Assembly (NCBI GenBank): GCA_027533425.1
Contig: JAPZUD010000005.1
Coordinates: 248,001-312,000, forward strand
Source of the DNA: Beijerinckiaceae bacterium
GTDB taxonomy: Bacteria; Pseudomonadota; Alphaproteobacteria; Rhizobiales; Beijerinckiaceae
DNA: 64,000 nucleotides
Reading direction: 5' to 3'
Both the position numbers and the translations under genes were made by a program. The notes under the pieces are model-generated. The model was not told the DNA's origin. It worked only from the letters and a program-made list of their open reading frames with translations, and made no database searches. Shown piece by piece: positions 48,601 to 58,307 of the stretch (positions are counted from its first letter, which is position 1; each line of letters opens with the position of its first letter).

Positions 48601-49998
48601 ATGCGCTACATTTCCACCCGGGGCGAGGCCCCTGCCCTCTCCTTCGCGGATTGTCTTCTGGCGGGCCTCGCCCGCGATGGCGGCCTTTACCTGCCGGAAA
48701 CCTGGCCCAGCCTGAGCGCGGCGGAGATTGCCGGCTATGCCGGACAAAGCTTCGATGCCGTCGCCCATGACGTGATCCGCCGGTTCACGGGCGGCACAAT
48801 CCCCGATCCGGTGCTGCGGCAGGCAACCCGCGAGGCCTATGCCACCTTCGCCCATCCGGCCGTGACGCCGCTGGCGCAGATCGGTCCGAACCGTTTCGTG
48901 CTCGAGCTGTTCCACGGGCCGACCCTCGCTTTCAAGGATGTGGCGATGCAGCTGCTGGCGCGGCTGATGGACCATGCACTGGCCGAAGCCGGCAAGCGGG
49001 CGACGATTGTCGGCGCGACATCAGGCGATACCGGCGGGGCTGCCATCGAAGCCTTCCGGGCGTCGAAGCGCGCGGATGTCTTCGTGCTGTTCCCGGACGG
49101 ACGCGTCTCGGATGTGCAGCGGCGGATGATGACGACGCCGACCGAGCCGCATCTCCACGCGATCACCATTCCCGGCACTTTCGATGATTGCCAGGATCTG
49201 GTGAAGGCGCTGTTCAACCATCATGCCTTCCGGGATTCGGTGCAGCTCTCAGGCGTGAACTCGATCAACTGGGCGCGCGTGGTGGCACAGGTCACCTATT
49301 ACTTCGTCGCGGCGGTTGCGCTGGGAGCGCCGCATCGCAAGGTAGCCTTCACCGTGCCGACGGGGAATTTCGGCGACATCTTTGCCGGGTTCGTCGCACG
49401 GAAGATGGGCCTGCCGGTCGAGCGGCTGGTGATCGCGACGAATAGCAACGATATCCTTGCCCGCACGCTCGAGACGGGCCGCTACGAGATGGCCGGCGTG
49501 GCGGCGACCTCCTCGCCCTCGATGGATATCCAGATCTCCTCGAATTTCGAACGCCTGCTGTTCGAGGCATCCGGAAGGGATGCAGCGGCGGTCCGCCAGA
49601 TGATGGCCAGCCTCAAGCAGAGCGGATCCTTCGCGCTGCCGGCTTCGGTTCTGCAAGCAATCCGCGCGGATTTCTCGGCCTTCCGGGCCGACGAGGCCGA
49701 AGTGGCGGCGGCGATCCGGACCACGCGGGACAAGGCGGGCTATGTCGTCGACCCGCATACCGCAACAGGCGTGGTCGCGGCGGACAAGGCCGGGCTTGAC
49801 CCCACCGTGCCAATGGTGGTGCTGGCGACGGCCGCGCCGGCGAAATTCCCCGAGACGATGCGCAATGTCGCCGGTATCGAGGCCCCGCTGCCGCCGAGGC
49901 TCGGGCGGTTGATGACCGACACGGAGCGGATGTCGCCCGTGGCCAATGACAGCACGGCGCTCGAAGCCTTTATCCGGAGCCATCGACGGGATTCCTGA
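48601..49998 (+). CDS. thrC: Threonine synthase
   Basis: PLP enzyme that converts O-phosphohomoserine to threonine; its substrate is made by the homoserine kinase at 56323-57288. The 465-residue protein starts MRYISTRGEAPALSFADCLL and has the PLP lysine K112 in FHGPTLAFKDVAMQLLARLM, with GATSGDTGGAAIEAF as the phosphate-binding segment. An ATG nine bases upstream is an alternative. It follows SURF1 by 27 bases, a common arrangement in this order. Confidence 0.96.
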   Translation: MRYISTRGEAPALSFADCLLAGLARDGGLYLPETWPSLSAAEIAGYAGQSFDAVAHDVIRRFTGGTIPDPVLRQATREAYATFAHPAVTPLAQIGPNRFVLELFHGPTLAFKDVAMQLLARLMDHALAEAGKRATIVGATSGDTGGAAIEAFRASKRADVFVLFPDGRVSDVQRRMMTTPTEPHLHAITIPGTFDDCQDLVKALFNHHAFRDSVQLSGVNSINWARVVAQVTYYFVAAVALGAPHRKVAFTVPTGNFGDIFAGFVARKMGLPVERLVIATNSNDILARTLETGRYEMAGVAATSSPSMDIQISSNFERLLFEASGRDAAAVRQMMASLKQSGSFALPASVLQAIRADFSAFRADEAEVAAAIRTTRDKAGYVVDPHTATGVVAADKAGLDPTVPMVVLATAAPAKFPETMRNVAGIEAPLPPRLGRLMTDTERMSPVANDSTALEAFIRSHRRDS

Positions 49999-50000
49999 CC

Positions 50001-50600
50001 GTGATCGGATTTCTTGCCAGCCTGACCGGCGGCGTGCCGCACGAGACCCTGACGCTGGAATTCGGCTCGCTGCGCCTGCGCCCGCCGCAGATCGCGGATT
50101 ACGCCCCCTGGGCCGAGTTGCGGCAGGCCTCGCGGCCGTTCCTGCAGCCCTGGGAGCCGGCCTGGCCGGCCGATGACCTCAGCCAGGCCGCTTTCCGCCG
50201 ACGCCTTGCCCGCTACCGGCAGGAGATCCGCTCCGACAGCGCCTATCCGTTCTTCCTCGTCGACCGGCACAGCGAGACCATTCTCGGCGGAATCACGCTT
50301 GCCAATGTCCGCAGGCGGGCCGCGCAATCCGCGACGCTCGGCTACTGGATGGGGGCGCCGCATGCTGGCAAGGGGTATATGACGGAGGCGGTGAAGGCGC
50401 TTTCACGTCATGCCTTCCTCCGGCTCGGCCTCGAACGGATCGAAGCGGCGTGCCTGCCGGACAATGCCGCCTCGGTGCGTGTTCTTGAAAAAGCCGGATT
50501 CCGCCGCGAGGGCTACGCGCGCGGATACCTTTCCATCGCGGGGGCGCGGCGCGACCATGTTCTGTTCGCCCGGCTGAAATCGGATCCGATCCCAGAATAA
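50001..50600 (+). CDS. RimJ-like GNAT N-acetyltransferase
   Basis: A 199-residue acetyltransferase of the GNAT fold, group RimJ/RimL, which acetylates protein or ribosomal-protein N-termini. Evidence: LRLRPPQIADYAPWAELR, the acetyl-CoA site region ATLGYWMGAPHAGKGYMTEAV, and the C-terminal LERIEAACLPDNAASVRVLEKAGF. It starts with GTG three bases after thrC. In related genomes an M16 peptidase gene often separates thrC from this gene; none is present here. Confidence 0.9.
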   Translation: MIGFLASLTGGVPHETLTLEFGSLRLRPPQIADYAPWAELRQASRPFLQPWEPAWPADDLSQAAFRRRLARYRQEIRSDSAYPFFLVDRHSETILGGITLANVRRRAAQSATLGYWMGAPHAGKGYMTEAVKALSRHAFLRLGLERIEAACLPDNAASVRVLEKAGFRREGYARGYLSIAGARRDHVLFARLKSDPIPE

Positions 50601-50769
50601 CCGGGGAATCCGCGCATCCGTTCGCGCTCGTCGCTTGCCCCCCGGCTGGCGATGATGTTTGAACAGGGAAACGATTGAAGGGCTTGCATCAGGTGATCCG
50701 TACCGACACCCCAACCCTGCTGTTCGCGTGGTCCCGACGGGCCCGGCAGGCCGTTCCCGTTCGTCCGTG

Positions 50770-53685
50770 ATGCCAATGCGTGCGTGGTTCCATCCTGCGT
50801 CCCACCGGGTTGGAGGCAACAGCCTCTGGCTGCGGCTTGTCCTGCTGGCCGGACTCATTCTGGCCGCGGGTCACGCCGCGGCGCTGGAGGCGATCCGCGT
50901 CGTGCCGCAGGCCGAGGCGATCGACCTGCTGCCGGCGGTGCAGGCGCAGGAATCGCGCGATGACCGGATCGAGATCCAGACCGCCCGGGATGCCAATGGC
51001 ATTGTCCGCCGGATCGAGGTGCAGGCCCGTGAACCGGGCTCGCGCCCGCGCTGGATCGCTTTCGCGCTCGCCAACGAGACCAACGAGCAGATCGAGCGGC
51101 TGCTGGTCGCGCCACGGTTCAAGATGGCCGGATCGGGCGTCTTCTGGCCCGATCTCGCCGCCTCGCGCATCGAGGCGATCACAGCCAGCCATGGCTACCG
51201 GCCCGAGCGTGAGGAGGCGACCGAGGCCGACCTCTTCCTGATCACGCTGGACCCGGGCTCGGTCGTGACCTTCGTCGCCGAGTTACGGGGCAACCGCCTG
51301 CCCGAACTGACCTTGTGGGACCCGGATTCCTACAAGGACAAGCTTAACTCGTTGACGCTCTATCGCGGCATCGTCACCGGCATCGCAGCGCTGCTGGCGA
51401 TCTTCCTGACGATCGTGCTGGCCCTGCGGGCCGCGCTGATCTTCCCGGCTGCCGCTGCCCTTGCCTGGTCGGTTCTGGTCTATCTCGGCATCGATTTCGG
51501 CTTTGTCGGGCGGTTCTTCGGCGTGCGGCCCGAGATCGAGAATATCTACCGCGCCGGTGCGGAAGCAGTGCTGGGCGGGACGCTGCTGGTCTTCCTGTTC
51601 GCGTATCTCAACCTCAACCGCTGGCATGCGCGCTACGCCCATATTACCGTCGTCTGGCTGGTGCTGATCGGAGCGCTGATCGCGCTGGCCAGCATCGATC
51701 CGGCGGTCGCTGCCGGTATCGCGCGCATTTCCATCGCGGCGATCGCGATCATCGGATTCGTGCTGGTGCTGTTCCTTGCCCTTCAGCGCTATGACCGCGC
51801 CACGATGCTGGTGCCGACCTGGTTCCTGCTGCTCGTCTGGGTGATCGCGGCCGGCCTTGTGGTGAATGGCCAGATCGTCAACGACATTGCCACGCCGGCC
51901 CTGCTGGGCGGCCTTGTCCTCATCGTGCTGCTGATCGGGTTTACCGTGATGCAGAATGTCTTCACCTCCAGCGCCGTGGCGACCGGGGCCGTCCCGGATG
52001 CCGAGCGCAAGGCGCTGGCCTTCGTGGGCGGCGGCGATCTCGTCTTCGACTGGGATGTGAGCGACGACCATCTCCATGTCAGCCCGGATCTCGAGGCGCA
52101 TCTCGGCCTCGAGCGCGGCGAGCTGGAAGGCCGGGCCTCGGCCCTGCTGGATGTCATCCATCATGTCGACCGGGACCGCTACCGCACCATCCTCAACGCG
52201 CTGATCGAACAGCGCCGCGGGCGGATCGCGCAGGATCTCCGGCTTGTGGCGCGGGATGGATCGGTGCTCTGGTACCGGCTCAAGGCGCGGCCCGTCGTCA
52301 ATCGCGAGGGCGAGGTTGTGCGCGTCGTCGGCACGATGACCGATGTTACCTCGATCCATCTCGCGCAGGAGCGCCTGCTCCATGATGCCATCCATGATCA
52401 CCTGACCGGCCTGCCCAATCGGCGGCTGCTGCTGGACCGGCTGGAATCCGCCCTCGTGGCGATGCGCTCCGCCGGTCCGGCCATGGTCAAACCGAGCATG
52501 ATCATCGTCGATGTCGACCGCTTCAAGCAGATCAACGAGCAGATCGGCTTCAATGCGGGCGACATGGTGCTGCTGACCATTGCCCGCCGCCTCGCGCGGG
52601 TGGTCAAGGCCGGCGACACGCTGGCCCGGCTTTCGGGCGACAGTTTCGGACTCGTCGTCGTTTCGGAGCAGGATCCGCAGCGGATCATGGCGCTGGCGGA
52701 TCTGGTCCGCCGCGCGGTCTCCACCCCCATCACCCATGGCGAGCGCCAGATCTATCTCACCGGCTCGGTGGGCATCGCCTTTGTCGACGATGCCACGATG
52801 GTCGATCGCGAGGCGTTTGTCCGCAACGCCGAACTTGCGGCGATCCATGCCAAGCGGACGGGGCGCGACCGGATCGAGGTCTACCGCGCCTCGATGCGGT
52901 CAACCCCGCAGGACAAGCTCACCCTCGCCGCCGACCTCCGGCGCGCCATCGAGCGCAAGGAGCTCGAAGTTCAGTTCCAGCCGATCGTGCGGCTGGAAGA
53001 CCGGGCGATTGCCGGGTTCGAGGCGCTCGTGCGCTGGAACCATCCGCGGCTCGGCCGGCTGCCTCCCTCGGAATTCATCGCGATTGCCGAGGAGACCGGC
53101 ACGATCATCGAACTGGGCCTGTTCGTGCTGGAAACCACTGCGCGCGAATTGATGCTCTGGCAGCAGAACCTCGTCGTCGACCCGCCGATCTTCGCGAGCG
53201 TCAATGTATCGAGCCGGCAGCTGATCCGGAACGACCTGCTGCAGGATGTGCGCAATGTGCTGATCCGCTATCCGGTCCAGCCCGGCTCGCTGAAGCTGGA
53301 AATCACCGAGACGCTGGTGATGGAAAATCCGGAATACGCGGCGCAGATGCTCCAGAAGATCAAGGAACTGGGCGCAGGCCTGGCACTCGATGATTTCGGC
53401 ACCGGCTTCTCCTCGCTCTCCTATCTGCAGCGCTTCCCCTTCGACACGCTGAAGATCGACCAGAGCTTCGTCCGCCATGACGATACCGGCAAACGGCCGC
53501 TGATCCTCCGCTCGATCGTCAGCCTCGCGCATGATCTCGGCATGACGATTGTCGCCGAGGGGGCCGAAACCGAGGCTGACACCGTGGAGCTGTTCCAGCT
53601 CGGCTGCGAGTTCGCGCAGGGCTACGTGTTCGGGCCGGCCATCAATCTCGAGCAGACGCGGCGGCTGATCGGCATCAATGCCTGA
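50770..53685 (+). CDS. Membrane EAL-domain c-di-GMP phosphodiesterase with PAS and degenerate GGDEF
   Basis: A 971-residue signalling protein. After a signal-like segment (LVLLAGLILAAGHAAA) comes a periplasmic 7TMR-DISM-like sensor (about 45-190), then about seven membrane helices (about 200-400), a PAS domain (about 420-530), GGDEF and EAL. The GGDEF site reads SGDSF (622-626), so cyclase activity is unlikely and a GTP-sensing role is possible. EAL residues are intact: E751-A-L in FEALVRWNHP, DDFGTG (874-879) and EGAETEAD (930-937). It should hydrolyse c-di-GMP. ATG at 50770 is chosen; an earlier frame start adds 37 residues of low quality. Confidence 0.92.
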   Translation: MPMRAWFHPASHRVGGNSLWLRLVLLAGLILAAGHAAALEAIRVVPQAEAIDLLPAVQAQESRDDRIEIQTARDANGIVRRIEVQAREPGSRPRWIAFALANETNEQIERLLVAPRFKMAGSGVFWPDLAASRIEAITASHGYRPEREEATEADLFLITLDPGSVVTFVAELRGNRLPELTLWDPDSYKDKLNSLTLYRGIVTGIAALLAIFLTIVLALRAALIFPAAAALAWSVLVYLGIDFGFVGRFFGVRPEIENIYRAGAEAVLGGTLLVFLFAYLNLNRWHARYAHITVVWLVLIGALIALASIDPAVAAGIARISIAAIAIIGFVLVLFLALQRYDRATMLVPTWFLLLVWVIAAGLVVNGQIVNDIATPALLGGLVLIVLLIGFTVMQNVFTSSAVATGAVPDAERKALAFVGGGDLVFDWDVSDDHLHVSPDLEAHLGLERGELEGRASALLDVIHHVDRDRYRTILNALIEQRRGRIAQDLRLVARDGSVLWYRLKARPVVNREGEVVRVVGTMTDVTSIHLAQERLLHDAIHDHLTGLPNRRLLLDRLESALVAMRSAGPAMVKPSMIIVDVDRFKQINEQIGFNAGDMVLLTIARRLARVVKAGDTLARLSGDSFGLVVVSEQDPQRIMALADLVRRAVSTPITHGERQIYLTGSVGIAFVDDATMVDREAFVRNAELAAIHAKRTGRDRIEVYRASMRSTPQDKLTLAADLRRAIERKELEVQFQPIVRLEDRAIAGFEALVRWNHPRLGRLPPSEFIAIAEETGTIIELGLFVLETTARELMLWQQNLVVDPPIFASVNVSSRQLIRNDLLQDVRNVLIRYPVQPGSLKLEITETLVMENPEYAAQMLQKIKELGAGLALDDFGTGFSSLSYLQRFPFDTLKIDQSFVRHDDTGKRPLILRSIVSLAHDLGMTIVAEGAETEADTVELFQLGCEFAQGYVFGPAINLEQTRRLIGINA

Positions 53686-53711
53686 CCGGGCCGAAGCCCG
53701 ATCTCAGGCAT
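53678..53711. terminator. Nested palindrome across two convergent stop codons
   Basis: ATGCCTGA (53678-53685) and TCAGGCAT (53704-53711) are exact reverse complements and contain the stop codons of the EAL gene and the yqgE gene. Inside, CGGGC/GCCCG with loop CGAA (53687-53700) forms a second stem. Likely bidirectional terminator without a T-tract. Confidence 0.55.
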
Positions 53712-54315
53712 GGCCGGCATCAGCGGAGAGGAAGGCGGGGTCGATCCCGAGATGGCGCAGGGCGCGATCGTATTTCGCCTCGTGGTCCGCGCCGAAGACA
53801 AGATCGAAATCGATCGGCCCATGCAGCCAGGTATTCTGCTGGATCTCGCGTTCAAGCTGGCCTGCGCCCCAGCTGGCATAGCCGAGGGCGAGGATCGCGC
53901 TTTCGGGCCCCTCGCCACGCGCGATCATGCGCAGCATGTCAACCGTGATGGTCAGGCCGATATTGTCGGCGATGGGCAGGGTGGAATCCTCGATCACGCA
54001 ATCGGTCGAATGCAGCACGAAACCGCGGGTTGTTTCCACCGGGCCGCCGGCCAGCACGGCAACGCGCTCGGCCCGACGCGGCAGGCGGATGGCCTGGTCC
54101 CGCGCGATGATGTCGAGCTGCACCAGCAGGTCCGGAAAGCCGATATTGCGGGCCTGCCGGTTGACCACGATGCCCATGGCGCCATCCGTGGAATGCGCGC
54201 AGAGATAGATGACCGTACGGGCGAAGCGCTCGTCGGGCATGCCTGGCATCGCGATCAGCATCTGGCCGTCGAGAAAGCCAGGCGCGGGATTTCGGCGGAG
54301 ATTTTCCAGGTTCAT
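53704..54315 (-). CDS. YqgE/AlgH family protein
   Basis: A 203-residue cytosolic protein of the UPF0301 family. Diagnostic stretches are [56 protein letters not shown] and [19 protein letters not shown]. The function is unknown; members are linked by some reports to alginate control or redox state. ATG at 54315. It is divergent from the DsbD-alpha-like gene. Confidence 0.93.
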   Translation of the reverse strand: MNLENLRRNPAPGFLDGQMLIAMPGMPDERFARTVIYLCAHSTDGAMGIVVNRQARNIGFPDLLVQLDIIARDQAIRLPRRAERVAVLAGGPVETTRGFVLHSTDCVIEDSTLPIADNIGLTITVDMLRMIARGEGPESAILALGYASWGAGQLEREIQQNTWLHGPIDFDLVFGADHEAKYDRALRHLGIDPAFLSADAGHA

Positions 54316-54462
54316 GCTCCAAGATTTGCAAGCCTTGCCCGGATTGCCAAGGGGGATTTTCCGTCGCACCCCCGAGGTGCCCAGGGGATCATGCCGTTGC
54401 GGGATTGTTTCTTCACGGGATTGTTCATGGGTCTTGAAGGCCTCGTGAGGCATAAGGACGCC

Positions 54463-55296
54463 ATGACACGCCTGCTCGGTTTCTGTTTCGGTCTTGTTTT
54501 CCTGCTCACCCTGCCCGTGCTGGTGCATGCGGCGGGCGGCAGGGCATCGCCCTGGCTCGATTTCCGCGAAGCCCGGATCCGGCTTGTCGTGCCGGCCGCG
54601 CCGGTTGCGCCGGACGTGATCGGCGCGATCGAGATCCGCCTCGCACCGGATTATAAAACCTACTGGCGCAATGTCGGCGATTCGGGCGTACCGCCACAGG
54701 CCGATTTCTCGGCGAGCCAAGGCTATTCCGGCCTTGCTCTCGACTTCCCCTTCCCCAAGGCCTTCGATGACGGCGCCGGCGGCAAGGCCTGGGGTTATGT
54801 CCGCGAAGTGATGCTGCCGATCCGCGGCAGCCTTGCCGGCGGCGCGGCCCGGCTGGCCCTGAGACTGGACTTTGCTGTCTGCGGGACGATGTGCATCCCC
54901 CTTCATGGCGACCTGGTGCTCGACACGGGGAGCGCACAACCGCTCGACGCGGCCGATCTCGACCGGCTGACCGCGTTCCTCCGCATGGTTCCGGCACCCG
55001 CCACCGAGCCTGCGAAGATCCTCTCCCGGACCGGGACGGCAGTAATGCCGGCCTTCACCGTGAGTGTCGCGCATCCCGGCGAGCCGGGCGCAGTTTCGGC
55101 CTTTGCCGAGGCCGACGGCTTTCTCGAGACAAAATCCATCACGGCCCATGTGCCCGGCCGAATCGCGATCACGTTGGCCGGACAGCCTGCGCCGGGCAAG
55201 GGCGGGAAGTTCGGACCGGTGCGGCTGACCTTCGGCACACGGGAAGTTCCGCGCGAGATCATGCTGAACCTCGACGCCGGCCCGGTTCAGCCTTAA
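54463..55296 (+). CDS. Exported DsbD N-terminal-domain-like protein
   Basis: A 277-residue protein with a signal peptide ([20 protein letters not shown]). The mature part matches the immunoglobulin-like N-terminal domain of DsbD (PF11412 type): [19 protein letters not shown] and the Cys pair in [17 protein letters not shown]. There is no membrane domain or C-terminal thioredoxin domain, so it cannot itself move electrons across the membrane; it may accept them from a separate CcdA-like protein. AAGGA precedes ATG 54463. Confidence 0.85.
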   Translation: MTRLLGFCFGLVFLLTLPVLVHAAGGRASPWLDFREARIRLVVPAAPVAPDVIGAIEIRLAPDYKTYWRNVGDSGVPPQADFSASQGYSGLALDFPFPKAFDDGAGGKAWGYVREVMLPIRGSLAGGAARLALRLDFAVCGTMCIPLHGDLVLDTGSAQPLDAADLDRLTAFLRMVPAPATEPAKILSRTGTAVMPAFTVSVAHPGEPGAVSAFAEADGFLETKSITAHVPGRIAITLAGQPAPGKGGKFGPVRLTFGTREVPREIMLNLDAGPVQP

Positions 55297-55354
55297 ATAG
55301 GCGTGGCTGCCCGGCGCCGGGTGGCACGCGCTCACTCTGTTTCAGGATATCGCC

Positions 55355-55840
55355 ATGCCTATCGCCGTCGGAGACCGCCTTCCGGATGTAACCCTGCGTA
55401 CCATGACCGAGACCGGCCCCAAGCCGGTGACGACTGCCGATGTGTTCAGCGGCAAGACGATGGTGCTGTTCGGCGTGCCGGGCGCGTTCACGCCCACCTG
55501 CCACAAGACGCACCTGCCCGGCTTCCTCAAGGAAGCGGAAGCCTTCAAGGCCAAGGGCGTGGCAGGCATTGCCGTTGTCTCGGTCAATGATCCCTTTGTC
55601 ATGGCCATGTGGGCCAAGGAAACGGGCGGCGAGGGCGTGATCACCTTCCTGGCCGACGGCAATGCCGAGTTCGCCAAGGCAACCGGGCTCGATATCGACC
55701 TGTCAGTGGCCGGCCTCGGCGTGCGCTGCCGCCGCTTCTCGATGCTGGTCGAAGATGGTGTCGTCTCGAAGATCAATATCGAGGAAGCGCCGGGCAAGGC
55801 GGAGCTCAGCTCGGCCGAAACGCTGATCTGCCAGCTCTGA
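55355..55840 (+). CDS. Peroxiredoxin, Prx5/AhpE-like
   Basis: Reduces hydroperoxides. The 161-residue protein has the peroxidatic cysteine C49 in PGAFTPTCHKTHLPGF and the conserved Arg in GVRCRRFSMLVEDG; it belongs to the Prx5 group. Further cysteines near the C-terminus (CRRF, LICQL) could be resolving residues. Its position before rnhA and thrB matches the usual Hyphomicrobiales order. It is convergent with rnhA. Confidence 0.94.
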   Translation: MPIAVGDRLPDVTLRTMTETGPKPVTTADVFSGKTMVLFGVPGAFTPTCHKTHLPGFLKEAEAFKAKGVAGIAVVSVNDPFVMAMWAKETGGEGVITFLADGNAEFAKATGLDIDLSVAGLGVRCRRFSMLVEDGVVSKINIEEAPGKAELSSAETLICQL

Positions 55841-55858
55841 TCGCCGGGAGGGCGCGGG

Positions 55859-56326
55859 TCAGGAGGCCTGCGCCCGCATCGCGGCAATGGCCGCCCGGGC
55901 GAGTTCATCGGCTCGCTCGTTCATCTCATGGCCGGCATGGCCCTTGACCCAGCGCCATTCCACCTGATGGCGCTGGATGGCCGAATCCAGCTGTTGCCAG
56001 AGATCGACATTCTTCACCGGCTTCTTGTCGGCCGTCTTCCAGCCATTGCGCTTCCAGCCGAAGATCCAGCCGGTAATGCCACCCTTCACGTATTGGCTGT
56101 CCGTGGTCAACACGACGCGGCAGGGGCGCTTGAGCGCCTCCAGCGCCGAAATGGCGGCCTGAAGCTCCATCCGGTTGTTGGTGGTGTCCGGCGCGGCGCC
56201 GGACAATTCGCGCAGGGTTTCGCCATAGCGCAGGATCGCGCCCCAGCCGCCCGGGCCGGGATTGCCGGAACAGGCGCCGTCGGTCCAGATCTCGACGAGC
56301 GCGCCGCCTTCCCCGTTTGTGCTCAT
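55859..56326 (-). CDS. rnhA: Ribonuclease HI
   Basis: Degrades RNA in RNA:DNA hybrids. The 155-residue protein has the first catalytic aspartate in [20 protein letters not shown], the glutamate in [16 protein letters not shown], the second aspartate in [16 protein letters not shown] and the last in [15 protein letters not shown]. Its start overlaps the thrB stop (56323-56326), so the two are translationally coupled. Confidence 0.97.
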   Translation of the reverse strand: MSTNGEGGALVEIWTDGACSGNPGPGGWGAILRYGETLRELSGAAPDTTNNRMELQAAISALEALKRPCRVVLTTDSQYVKGGITGWIFGWKRNGWKTADKKPVKNVDLWQQLDSAIQRHQVEWRWVKGHAGHEMNERADELARAAIAAMRAQAS

Positions 56327-57288
56327 TCCATCAGCCCGTAGGCGGAGGCAGCATGCACGCCTTGATGGAAGCGTAGCTTTTTCCAGTACTCCATCGGATC
56401 CAGCGGGCGGACCAGCGCGCCGGGCGGCACGTTCAGCCAGTCAACGAGGCGGGTCAGCAGGAAGCGCAGAGCGGAACCGCGGCAGAGGATCGGCAAGGCA
56501 TCGATTTCAACCCGGTTCAGCGCGCGCCGGCTGCGATAGCCGGCAATCATGGCGCGGCCCTTGGTCAGGTTGAACGAGAAATCCGGCTCGAAACACCAGG
56601 AATTCAGGCAGATGGCGAGATCATAGGCCAGCGAGTCGCGCGCGGCGAAATAGAAGTCGATCACGCCGGAAAGCTGGTCTCCGACAAAGAGCACGTTGTT
56701 CGGGAAGAGATCGGCATGGATGATGCCGGCTTCGAGCGTGCGCGGCCAATGCGTCTCGAGGAAATCCAGCTCGTTCCGGATGGCCACGGCCAGCCCGCTG
56801 GCTACCTGGTCTGCCCGGTCGCCGGCCTGTTCCAGCAGCGGGCGCCAGCCGGAGACAGACAGGGCATTCTCGCGGTTCGGCGTGAAGCCCCGCGCTGCCT
56901 CGTGCAGGGCGGCCAAGGTGGTGCCGAGGGCCTGGCAATGCGCAACGCTTGGCCGTCGGTAGGACACGCCCTCGAGGAAGGTCACGATGGCGGCCGGCCG
57001 GCCGGCCAACACGCGCAGGGCCTTTCCGTCATGCGCCTTGACGGGCAGCGGACAGTTGATGCCCCGATCGGCGAGATGCCCCATCAGGCCGAGGAAGAAC
57101 GGCAGATCCTCCTCCTTCACGCGCTTCTCGTACAGTGTGAGGATGAAGCGGCCGCGCCCGGTCTCGATCAGGAAATTCGAATTTTCGACACCTTCGGCAA
57201 TGCCCTTGAAGCTGAGCAAGGGGCCAAGATCATAGGCGGCAAGGAACTCCGTGAGTTCTTCCGCGCTGACATCGGTGTAGACGGCCAT
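56323..57288 (-). CDS. thrB: Homoserine kinase, aminoglycoside-phosphotransferase-like type
   Basis: Phosphorylates homoserine for ThrC. This is the alphaproteobacterial type related to choline kinases rather than the GHMP type. 321 residues: start [37 protein letters not shown] in the ATP lobe, catalytic loop [11 protein letters not shown], metal-binding GVIDFYFA, and the C-terminal [11 protein letters not shown]. It is translationally coupled to rnhA. ATG at 57288 is chosen although the open frame extends far upstream into antisense of the next gene. Confidence 0.95.
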   Translation of the reverse strand: MAVYTDVSAEELTEFLAAYDLGPLLSFKGIAEGVENSNFLIETGRGRFILTLYEKRVKEEDLPFFLGLMGHLADRGINCPLPVKAHDGKALRVLAGRPAAIVTFLEGVSYRRPSVAHCQALGTTLAALHEAARGFTPNRENALSVSGWRPLLEQAGDRADQVASGLAVAIRNELDFLETHWPRTLEAGIIHADLFPNNVLFVGDQLSGVIDFYFAARDSLAYDLAICLNSWCFEPDFSFNLTKGRAMIAGYRSRRALNRVEIDALPILCRGSALRFLLTRLVDWLNVPPGALVRPLDPMEYWKKLRFHQGVHAASAYGLME

Positions 57289-57402
57289 GGCCCCGCGCCT
57301 CCCTCGCCGGCCCGCCACTGCTTTTGCGCGTGACGAAGCTCCGGGCCGGTGATACGCCTCCCCCTCCGCCGCCGTCAAATCCATCCCGACAGCAGGAAGG
57401 GC

Positions 57403-58302
57403 ATGACCACCACCATGCTGTGGGCAATCTTCACGCTGCTTGCCGCCGCCTCCCAGACGCTTCGCAATGCCTTGCAGCGTGATCTGACGCAGGCGCTTGG
57501 CGTGGTCGGCGCGACGCATGTGCGCTTCCTGTTCGGCGCGCCCTTCGCCCTGCTGTTCCTCGGCCTGATGACATTGGGCACCGGCGATGCCGTTCCTGCA
57601 GTTCCGGTAACCGCACTGCCCGCCGTGGCGATCGCGGCGCTGGCGCAGATCGGTGCTACGGGGCTGATGCTCGCGGCGATGACCTCGAAATCCTTCGTCG
57701 TCACCACCGCCTACACAAAGACCGAGCCGGTGCTGGTCGCGATTTTCGGGCTGGTCTTCCTTGGCGAGAGGCTCTCGCCCGGCATCGCGCTGGCCATCGG
57801 CGTCGCCACGGCCGGCGTGGTGCTCACAGCCTGGCCGAAAGACGGCCGGGTGCAGGGATCCTGGGGTGCGCTGGCGCTCGGACTGTTCTCGGCGGCAATG
57901 TTCGCGATTTCGGCCATAGCCTTCCGGGCGGCGATCCATGCCCTGCCCTCGGGCGGGTTCGGCATCCGCGCCTCGACCATCCTTGCGCTGGGGCTGGTCT
58001 TCCAGGCGCTGGTTCTCTCGGCCTGGCTGGCCATCACCAACCGGGCCGCGCTGGTGGCGATCCTGAAGCTCTGGCGCCCCTCGCTGCTTGCCGGCTTCAT
58101 GGGCGCCTTCGCCTCGCAATTCTGGTTCCTCGGCTTCGCGCTGGCCAGCGCGGCGCAGGTGCGTACACTCGCGCTGGTCGAGGTATTCTTCGCGCGGCTC
58201 GTCTCCGGCAAGATGTTCTCGGAAGTGCCTTCGCGGCGGGAAGGCCTCGGCCTCGTGCTGATCGTGGCGGGCGTCGCGCTGCTGCTCAGCCTGTCACGCT
58301 AG
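57403..58302 (+). CDS. DMT/EamA-family transporter
   Basis: A 299-residue inner-membrane carrier with about ten helices arranged as two EamA repeats (about 1-140 and 155-298). Features include ALAQIGATGLMLAAMTSKSFV with YTKTEPVLVAIFGLVFLGE, the signature end of repeat 1, and the equivalent RTLALVEVFFARLVSGKMF in repeat 2. The substrate is unknown; members export amino acids or metabolites. AGGAAGG precedes ATG 57403. It is inserted between thrB and ispH, which are often direct neighbours. Confidence 0.85.
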   Translation: MTTTMLWAIFTLLAAASQTLRNALQRDLTQALGVVGATHVRFLFGAPFALLFLGLMTLGTGDAVPAVPVTALPAVAIAALAQIGATGLMLAAMTSKSFVVTTAYTKTEPVLVAIFGLVFLGERLSPGIALAIGVATAGVVLTAWPKDGRVQGSWGALALGLFSAAMFAISAIAFRAAIHALPSGGFGIRASTILALGLVFQALVLSAWLAITNRAALVAILKLWRPSLLAGFMGAFASQFWFLGFALASAAQVRTLALVEVFFARLVSGKMFSEVPSRREGLGLVLIVAGVALLLSLSR

Positions 58303-58307
58303 CCGGG

